Part shown: positions 11,699 through 15,892 of the stretch, one piece after another | How positions within the stretch are numbered: the first letter of the stretch is position 1 | How the letters are laid out: every line of letters begins with the position of its first letter | Origin: JBDRLV01 sp043812755 | GTDB lineage: Bacteria; Patescibacteriota; Patescibacteriia; UBA9934; GWF2-40-263 | Length of the DNA: 15,892 nt | Assembly: GCA_043812755.1 (NCBI GenBank) | Contig: JBDRLV010000013.1 | Location: 1-15,892 of the forward strand | Direction of reading: 5' to 3' | The notes under the pieces: model-generated | Database searches by the model: none | What the model was told of the DNA's origin: nothing | The model's input: the letters and a program-made list of their open reading frames with translations, nothing else | Position numbers and translations under genes: made by a program

Positions 11699-12264
11699 TG
11701 TTTATGTCATTTTCAACAGGCAGAGCACTTCTTGATGCTCAAACAATTTTAACAAAAGCTGGTTTAACAACTGGAATGATTTATTCTGATTTTGGTTCAG
11801 GTACTCTTGGACATTTTATTTTTCCAGCATCAAAAATAGTTGGGGACACTGGGAAGGTTTTTGCAGTGGATATTTTAAAGAGTGCGCTTGAAGGAATAGA
11901 CAGTACAGCAAGAATGTATGAATGCGATAATATTGTTACAGTTTGGGGAGACATTGAAAAATATGAAGGAGTTGGAATATCAAGCGTTTCTGTTGATTTG
12001 ATTTCAATGATTAATCTTTCCCCGATCATTTCAGTAACATCAGTTCCTGTGAAAGAGGCGCGCAGGGTCTTAAAACCTGGAGGAACATTGCTTATGGTAG
12101 ACTGGGATCCGCATAGTAATTTGGGCCCATCAGGCCAAGAAAAGCTTAGTGTTGAAGATGCTGTGAAAATTGTTGAGCAGGATCAAGGGTTTAAGCTACT
12201 TGAAAAATTTCAAGCAGGGCCGTATCATTGGGGTGCGGTTTTCCGTAAGGGTAAAAATGTTTAA
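11698..12264 (+). CDS. Class I SAM-dependent methyltransferase
   Basis: This 188-aa protein has the Rossmann-like methyltransferase fold. The SAM-binding motif I is IYSDFGSGTLGHF (residues 28-40, D-x-G-x-G), followed by IVGDTGKVFAVDI, in which the Asp probably contacts the SAM ribose. The later ARRVLKPGGTLLMVDW is the typical strand-5 segment of UbiE/Methyltransf_11-like proteins. The substrate cannot be told from sequence. It is short, with little substrate-recognition sequence. The ATG shares one base with the previous stop; a second ATG at 11704 is an alternative start. The Met-Phe-Met-Ser beginning has no Shine-Dalgarno site, consistent with coupling to the upstream gene. Confidence 0.85.
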   Translation: MFMSFSTGRALLDAQTILTKAGLTTGMIYSDFGSGTLGHFIFPASKIVGDTGKVFAVDILKSALEGIDSTARMYECDNIVTVWGDIEKYEGVGISSVSVDLISMINLSPIISVTSVPVKEARRVLKPGGTLLMVDWDPHSNLGPSGQEKLSVEDAVKIVEQDQGFKLLEKFQAGPYHWGAVFRKGKNV

Positions 12265-12337
12265 GACGTTCAAATTGTCCAATCTTAACCTTTTTAACAC
12301 TCTACCACTCTAATACCATTAACTCTTCAAACACCCT

Positions 12338-12748
12338 ATGACAGAACTTCTAAATCCCATGTATTGGATAAACCTAAAGATATTAGACTCAACACAAGGA
12401 ATTGGACTTTTTTTCACTATCCTTTTTGCGCTTTTTATAATTGCTGGGATTGTGTGCAAATCAGTTGCTAAACAAAAGCGATCGCAAAGATATTTGCGTA
12501 TCAAGCTTCGCCATCTTGGAGCATTATTTACCACAATGGGTATTCTAGGATTATTGCTTTCATTTTTTGGATATGAGCGTGTAAGGTTTTTTGGAGCAAG
12601 GTTGTGGTATCCAATTTGGGTGATTGTATCACTTGTGTGGGTTGCCTATATTGTTAAAGTAATTAAAAAAGATATTCCTCTCTTGAGGAAAAAAGAAAAA
12701 GAGCGGATTGAACGAGAGAAGTACATGCCAGGACCAAGGAAGAAGTAA
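12338..12748 (+). CDS. Hypothetical membrane protein, 136 aa, three predicted helices
   Basis: I do not recognise a named family. Hydrophobic helices lie at about residues 22-42 (GIGLFFTILFALFIIAGIV), 61-79 (LGALFTTMGILGLLLSFFGY) and 89-110 (LWYPIWVIVSLVWVAYIVKV). Between the first and second is a basic stretch (KQKRSQRYLRIKLR), and the C-terminus is very basic (KKDIPLLRKKEKERIEREKY), suggesting a cytoplasmic tail. It lies 73 bases after the methyltransferase, in an AT-rich gap without a clear promoter, and is followed by repeat R5. Confidence 0.75.
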   Translation: MTELLNPMYWINLKILDSTQGIGLFFTILFALFIIAGIVCKSVAKQKRSQRYLRIKLRHLGALFTTMGILGLLLSFFGYERVRFFGARLWYPIWVIVSLVWVAYIVKVIKKDIPLLRKKEKERIEREKYMPGPRKK

Positions 12749-12750
12749 TT

Positions 12751-12819
12751 TGTCATCCTGAGCGTTAGCGAAGGATCCCATTGACGAGATTCTTCGTTGC
12801 TTCACTTCTTAGAATGACA
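12751..12819. repeat. Dispersed palindromic repeat, copy R5 (short)
   Basis: Left end TGTCATCCTGAG, core GAAGGATCCCATTG and GAGATTCTTCG, right end CTTAGAATGACA. It starts 2 bases after the stop of the membrane protein gene and ends 9 bases before the yraN start. Confidence 0.85.
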
Positions 12820-12828
12820 ATGTAAATT

Positions 12829-13206
12829 ATGCCGGATCAAAGAAGATTATTTGGTGATTCAGGAGAGGCACTTGCTGCCTCTTTTTTGCAGAGCAAAGGA
12901 ATGAAAGTAATAGACACTCAACAATCATGCCGTTTGGGAGAGGTTGATTTAGTGTGCGAGCATAAAGGTGAATTAGTTTTTGTTGAGGTGAAAACTCGCC
13001 ATGATAATCAATACGGATTTCCCGAAGAGGCTGTAACCGTGCATAAGATAAGAAAAATTGTGAACGCTGCGCGCATATATCTTCAAAAAAGAAACAAAGA
13101 AGAAGTGTTCTGGAGAATAGATGTTGTTGCAATACAAATAAGGGAAAACAGCAACCCAGAGATTTTACACATTGAAAACATTGACATTCCAGAGGGTTTG
13201 TGGTAA
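12829..13206 (+). CDS. yraN: YraN/UPF0102 family endonuclease-like protein
   Basis: This 125-aa protein belongs to UPF0102, a small family related to Holliday-junction resolvases and restriction-type nucleases. The family's active-site pattern is visible: FGDSGEALAASFLQSKGMKV (Glu13), CRLGEVDLVCEHKGELVF (Asp40) and VEVKTR (Glu53, Lys55), a D...ExK nuclease core. The length matches the family (about 115-130 aa). The true cellular role of YraN is not settled. The ATG at 12829 follows repeat R5 by 9 bases and has no Shine-Dalgarno site. It is co-directional with nusA downstream but separated by a hairpin and repeat R6. Confidence 0.9.
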   Translation: MPDQRRLFGDSGEALAASFLQSKGMKVIDTQQSCRLGEVDLVCEHKGELVFVEVKTRHDNQYGFPEEAVTVHKIRKIVNAARIYLQKRNKEEVFWRIDVVAIQIRENSNPEILHIENIDIPEGLW

Positions 13207-13221
13207 CTTGTTTTTGTACTG

Positions 13222-13250
13222 AACCTGTCGATATCGACGGGTTTCTTTCT
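13222..13250 (+). terminator. Possible intrinsic terminator after yraN
   Basis: AACCTGTCGAT and ATCGACGGGTT form an 11-bp near-perfect palindrome with one T-G pair, followed by TTCTTTCTT. The interrupted T-run makes it weaker than the others. Confidence 0.55.
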
Positions 13251-13264
13251 TAACTAACTAGACT

Positions 13265-13355
13265 TGTCATCCTGAGGAGGCCAAGGGCCGACGTAAGGAT
13301 CCCATTACTTGGGTAATGAGATTCTTCGCCTCACTGCGTTCGGCTCAGAATGACA
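13265..13355. repeat. Dispersed palindromic repeat, copy R6
   Basis: Left end TGTCATCCTGAG and right end CTCAGAATGACA, with core AAGGATCCCATTAC and GTAATGAGATTCTTCG. It ends 10 bases before the nusA start. Confidence 0.88.
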
Positions 13356-13365
13356 TTATGAAAAT

Positions 13366-14736
13366 ATGCCATCAGCAATCGAACAAGCAATGCGTCAGAT
13401 CTGTGAAGAAAAAGGGCTCGCTTATGAGTCTGTTCTTGACGCTATACAATCTGCTCTTGCAGCAGCATACAGAAAAGATTTTGGAGACAAAAATCAAAAT
13501 ATTGAAGTTGAGTTTGATCCTTCAGACGGAAGTGTTAAAGCTTATGATGTAAAAACAGTTGTTGAAGATATTGATCTTGAAGAGCTGGAGCGCATGGAGC
13601 AGGAGCGTAGAGAAAAAGCTGAGGAGCTTGCAAAAATGATTGAAGAAGCTCGTGGAAAAGGGAAGGATATTCCTGCTGTTTCTTTTGATGAGGAAGAGGG
13701 TCCTCGCTATAATCCTAAAACAGACATGATGATAAGCGAGGCAAAGAAGATTAAAAAAAATGTTGAGCTTGAAGATGTTTTAAGAATCTCACTTGAGGTG
13801 CCAGGAGAATTTGGACGCATGGCTGCTATGACAGCAAAGCAAGTTATCACCCAAAAGCTTCGTGAGGCAGAGCGAGAAGTTATCTTTAACGAGTTTAAAG
13901 AATTTGAAGGACAGATTATTAATGGAACTGTACAAAGGCGAGAAGGTAAAATTGTGTTGGTTGATCTTGGTCGTGCCACAGGTGTTATTCGACCTGAAGA
14001 TCAAATTCCAAGCGAGCGATATAATCCTGGAGAAAGAATTAAGGTTTTTGTTCGCCAAGTTGCGCTTTCTGCAAAAGGGGCAGAAATATTGTTGTCACGA
14101 GTGTCAGAAGAGCTAGTGCGCAAATTATTTGAATTTGAAATTCCAGAAATTGCAGATGCAGTCATTGATATAAAAGGGATTGCAAGAGAGGCAGGGTCTC
14201 GTTCAAAGGTTTCAGTGCATACACAGGATGAGCAGATTGATCCTATTGGAGCGTGTATTGGTCAGCGCGGGACAAGAATTCAAACAATTATTGGTGAGCT
14301 TGGTGGAGAAAAAATTGATATTATAGAATGGGATGAGAATCCTGTAACATATATTGCAAACTCACTTTCTCCTGCAAAGATTGTAAGTGTTCAGCTTAAT
14401 GAAGCAGACAGAAGTTCTACTGTACAAGTTCAATCAGACCAACTTTCTTTGGCAATTGGGAAAAACGGACAGAACGCTCGGCTTGCTGCAAGATTGACTG
14501 AATGGAAAATTAATATTATTGAAGTAAAAGAAGATGGAGAAAAAGAAGAAGTCCTAAGTGAGTCACCTGATGACGAGGTTTCTCCAGAAGAGGTGAAAAG
14601 TGAGGCCGATGAAGAAGTGGTAGAAGATATTGAGAAAAAAGAACCAGCTAGTGAAGAAGTGAAAGACGAAAATACTAAATCAGAGGAGGAGGCTCCTGAT
14701 TCTGAAGCTTCTCCTGAAGAAAAAAGTGAAGAATAA
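13366..14736 (+). CDS. nusA: Transcription termination/antitermination factor NusA
   Basis: This 456-aa protein binds RNA polymerase and nascent RNA to modulate pausing, termination and antitermination. The N-terminal RNA-polymerase-binding domain begins AIEQAMRQICEEKGLAYESV and includes SALAAAYRKDFG. The S1 domain starts near residue 181 (GQIINGTVQRREGKIVLVDL). Two KH domains follow, with GxxG loops GQRG (about 298) and GKNG (about 365, in SLAIGKNGQNARLAARLTEW). After residue 410 the protein ends in a long Glu/Asp/Ser-rich tail with no helix-hairpin-helix AR repeats, unlike E. coli NusA. In the middle of the N-terminal domain there is a charged insertion (EELERMEQERREKAEELAKM). The ATG at 13366 follows repeat R6 without a clear Shine-Dalgarno site. 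Confidence 0.95.
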   Translation: MPSAIEQAMRQICEEKGLAYESVLDAIQSALAAAYRKDFGDKNQNIEVEFDPSDGSVKAYDVKTVVEDIDLEELERMEQERREKAEELAKMIEEARGKGKDIPAVSFDEEEGPRYNPKTDMMISEAKKIKKNVELEDVLRISLEVPGEFGRMAAMTAKQVITQKLREAEREVIFNEFKEFEGQIINGTVQRREGKIVLVDLGRATGVIRPEDQIPSERYNPGERIKVFVRQVALSAKGAEILLSRVSEELVRKLFEFEIPEIADAVIDIKGIAREAGSRSKVSVHTQDEQIDPIGACIGQRGTRIQTIIGELGGEKIDIIEWDENPVTYIANSLSPAKIVSVQLNEADRSSTVQVQSDQLSLAIGKNGQNARLAARLTEWKINIIEVKEDGEKEEVLSESPDDEVSPEEVKSEADEEVVEDIEKKEPASEEVKDENTKSEEEAPDSEASPEEKSEE

Positions 14737-14738
14737 TT

Positions 14739-15524
14739 ATGGGAGGAATATTTCATACAGTGTTATATCAGCCGCTTTTTAACCTTCTTATCTGGTTGTA
14801 CAATGTTTTACCATTTGCTGATATTGGATTTGCGATTATTGTTTTGACAATAATTATCAAACTGATTTTGTGGCCATTCACAAATGCTTCGCTTCGTTCA
14901 CAAAAAGCTCTTCAAGAGATTCAACCAAAACTTGAGGATTTAAAACAGGAGCATAAGAATGACAAAGAAAAACTTGCAAAAGCAATGATGGAGCTTTACA
15001 CAAAAGAGAAGGTTAATCCTTTGTCATCTTGCTTGCCACTTTTGGTTCAGTTGCCAATTCTATGGGCGCTTTACCGAGTATTGCGTGATGGAATGACTGC
15101 AGATCATTTTGATGCTTTATATCAGTTTGTTTCAGCGCCTGAAAGTATTCACACAATGTTTTTAGGAATCGTTGATCTTACAAAGCGTTCCATTCCTCTT
15201 GCAGTGCTTGCAGGCATATTCCAGTTTTTTCAAACAAGAATGTTAATGCGTAGAAGGCCACCAAAAGATCTGCGTAAAAAAGAAGGAGTAAAGGATGAAA
15301 ACATGATGGCCACAATGAATAAGTCCATGTTGTATTTTATGCCAGTGTTTACAGTGTTCATTGGTTCTTCATTGCCTGGGGGGCTGACACTGTATTGGGT
15401 GGCTGTAAATGTTGTTTCAATAATTCAGCAAAAAATAGTGTTTTCAAAAAAGGAAAAGCCAAAGAGTGATGGTGGAGTAATAGATGTTGAGGCCAAACCA
15501 AGCGAGGTTCCAAAAATTCAATAA
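14739..15524 (+). CDS. yidC: Membrane protein insertase YidC (short, Oxa1-like form)
   Basis: This 261-aa YidC/Oxa1/Alb3 insertase helps proteins enter and fold in the membrane, with or without Sec. The first conserved helix (DIGFAIIVLTIIIKLILWPF, residues 28-47) carries Lys41 where many family members have the hydrophilic-groove Arg. A charged cytoplasmic hairpin follows (IQPKLEDLKQEHKNDKEKLA), then LSSCLPLLVQLPILWALYRV, SIPLAVLAGIFQFFQTRMLM and MLYFMPVFTVFIGSSLPGGL with LYWVAVNVVSIIQQ. The large periplasmic domain of Gram-negative YidC is absent. No lipoprotein box is seen. The start is 2 bases after the nusA stop, so the two genes are probably one transcript, ending at the terminator 15531-15554. 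Confidence 0.93.
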   Translation: MGGIFHTVLYQPLFNLLIWLYNVLPFADIGFAIIVLTIIIKLILWPFTNASLRSQKALQEIQPKLEDLKQEHKNDKEKLAKAMMELYTKEKVNPLSSCLPLLVQLPILWALYRVLRDGMTADHFDALYQFVSAPESIHTMFLGIVDLTKRSIPLAVLAGIFQFFQTRMLMRRRPPKDLRKKEGVKDENMMATMNKSMLYFMPVFTVFIGSSLPGGLTLYWVAVNVVSIIQQKIVFSKKEKPKSDGGVIDVEAKPSEVPKIQ

Positions 15525-15530
15525 TAAAAA

Positions 15531-15554
15531 ACAGGGCGTTTTGCCCTGTTTTTT
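15531..15554 (+). terminator. Intrinsic terminator after yidC
   Basis: ACAGGGC (15531-15537) pairs with GCCCTGT (15543-15549) around a GTTTT loop, followed by a T-run. An A-run precedes it, so it may work in both directions. Confidence 0.92.
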
Positions 15555-15564
15555 AATTGAGTGT

Positions 15565-15773
15565 GGCTCCCGGTCTTGTCTGAATGTCCATAAAGTCCGG
15601 GAGCCAATCGCCTAGGGCTCCCGATCTTGTCTGAGAGTTCATAAAGACCGGGAGCCGATATGATACGAACGGTTAGAATAAGATAAAATGAAATTTTTTT
15701 GCTCCGGAACTCGCCCAATGTTGTCTGAGGGCTCAAACAGTCCTCGCTTTTAAAAATTTATTTCATCTTATTC
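15565..15773 (+). ncRNA. Array of three stem-loops with a shared loop motif
   Basis: Hairpin 1 (15565-15605): stem GGCTCCCGG/CCGGGAGCC, then CTT/AAG around loop GTCTGAATGTCCATA. Hairpin 2 (15616-15656): stem GGCTCCCG/CGGGAGCC, then TCTT/AAGA around GTCTGAGAGTTCATA. Hairpin 3 (about 15718-15739): TGTT/AACA around GTCTGAGGGCTCA, inside a long AT-rich stem of 15676-15700 with 15752-15773. The loop follows GTCTGA-NN-G-YY-CA in all three. No reading frame on either strand is convincing. I do not recognise the family and the strand is not certain. Confidence 0.5.
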
Positions 15774-15778
15774 GTCTC

Positions 15779-15815
15779 TTCCCCTTAATAAGGGGGAGTA
15801 AGGAGGGGGTCTAAG
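15779..15815. repeat. C/G-run hairpin repeat with purine-rich tail
   Basis: TTCCCCTTAATAAGGGGGA (15779-15797) followed by GTAAGGAGGGGGTCTAAG. It is the same dispersed class as 8354-8374 and 11425-11443. Confidence 0.65.
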
Positions 15816-15820
15816 TGCTG

Positions 15821-15858
15821 TGTCATCCTGAGGCCTGATGGCCGAAGGATCCCATTGA
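15821..15858. repeat. Dispersed palindromic repeat, copy R7 (left half only)
   Basis: TGTCATCCTGAG followed by GAAGGATCCCATTGAC. No right end (CTCAGAATGACA) appears before the window ends at 15892, so it is truncated, or extends beyond the edge with an insertion. Confidence 0.75.
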
Positions 15859-15892
15859 CTGCCATTTAAGATTAATTCGCCTTGGGCCACCT

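Noticed and set aside
13316..13552. A 78-aa frame overlapping the start of nusA
   Set aside because: It begins inside repeat R6 and then runs out of frame through the well-supported NusA N-terminus.
15565..15656. A short CRISPR array
   Set aside because: Only two near-identical units plus one divergent one, spacing of 10 bases, no spacer-sized unique sequences and no cas genes.

Overview
The window looks like a chromosomal segment of a small-genome bacterium of the Candidate Phyla Radiation (Patescibacteria, probably Parcubacteria-like). This is an inference. It rests on the AT-rich coding sequence, short intergenic gaps, weak or absent Shine-Dalgarno sites before most genes, reduced forms of housekeeping proteins, a minimal YidC, a lone type IV pseudopilin, and many dispersed palindromic repeats. 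No 16S rRNA or other lineage marker is present to prove it.

Layout. Bases 1-5496 carry translation genes: the 3' end of valS, an MscS-type channel, a small hypothetical gene, tyrS and argS. Bases 5512-6858 hold a bactofilin and a diacylglycerol-kinase-like protein with an altered nucleotide-binding motif. Bases 6923-7283 hold tRNA-Leu(GAG) packed between two copies of an unrecognised hairpin RNA element. A type IV pilin-like protein follows (7360-7944). Bases 8096-8829 contain no gene but have a consensus promoter, a strong intrinsic terminator, and dense secondary structure with a possible H-type pseudoknot, so this is a candidate long non-coding RNA. Then come an orphan 168-aa protein with an unusually strong ribosome binding site and a GC-rich metallo-beta-lactamase-fold phosphodiesterase-like gene bracketed by a 14-bp inverted repeat. 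Bases 11125-11330 hold tRNA-Val(TAC) on the minus strand with another copy of the hairpin element directly after its CCA end. Bases 11453-15524 carry two small membrane proteins, a class I methyltransferase, a YraN-family nuclease, nusA and yidC. The window ends in a terminator, an array of stem-loops with a shared loop sequence, and repeats.

Main novelty candidates. (1) A roughly 125-140-nt hairpin RNA element occurs four times in 4.4 kb. Its internal loops are invariant (ATGAGA opposite GATCG) while its stems change in a compensatory way. Two copies lie directly 3' of tRNA genes in the same relative orientation and end in T-runs. (2) The 8131-8829 transcription unit has no credible protein. 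(3) Three stem-loops after yidC share the loop motif GTCTGA-NNG-YYCA. (4) A dispersed palindrome has four of its seven copies ending 8-16 bases before start codons.

The genes do not form one pathway. They are mostly housekeeping functions (tRNA charging, transcription elongation, membrane protein insertion, osmotic protection) with accessory RNA and repeat elements filling the gaps.
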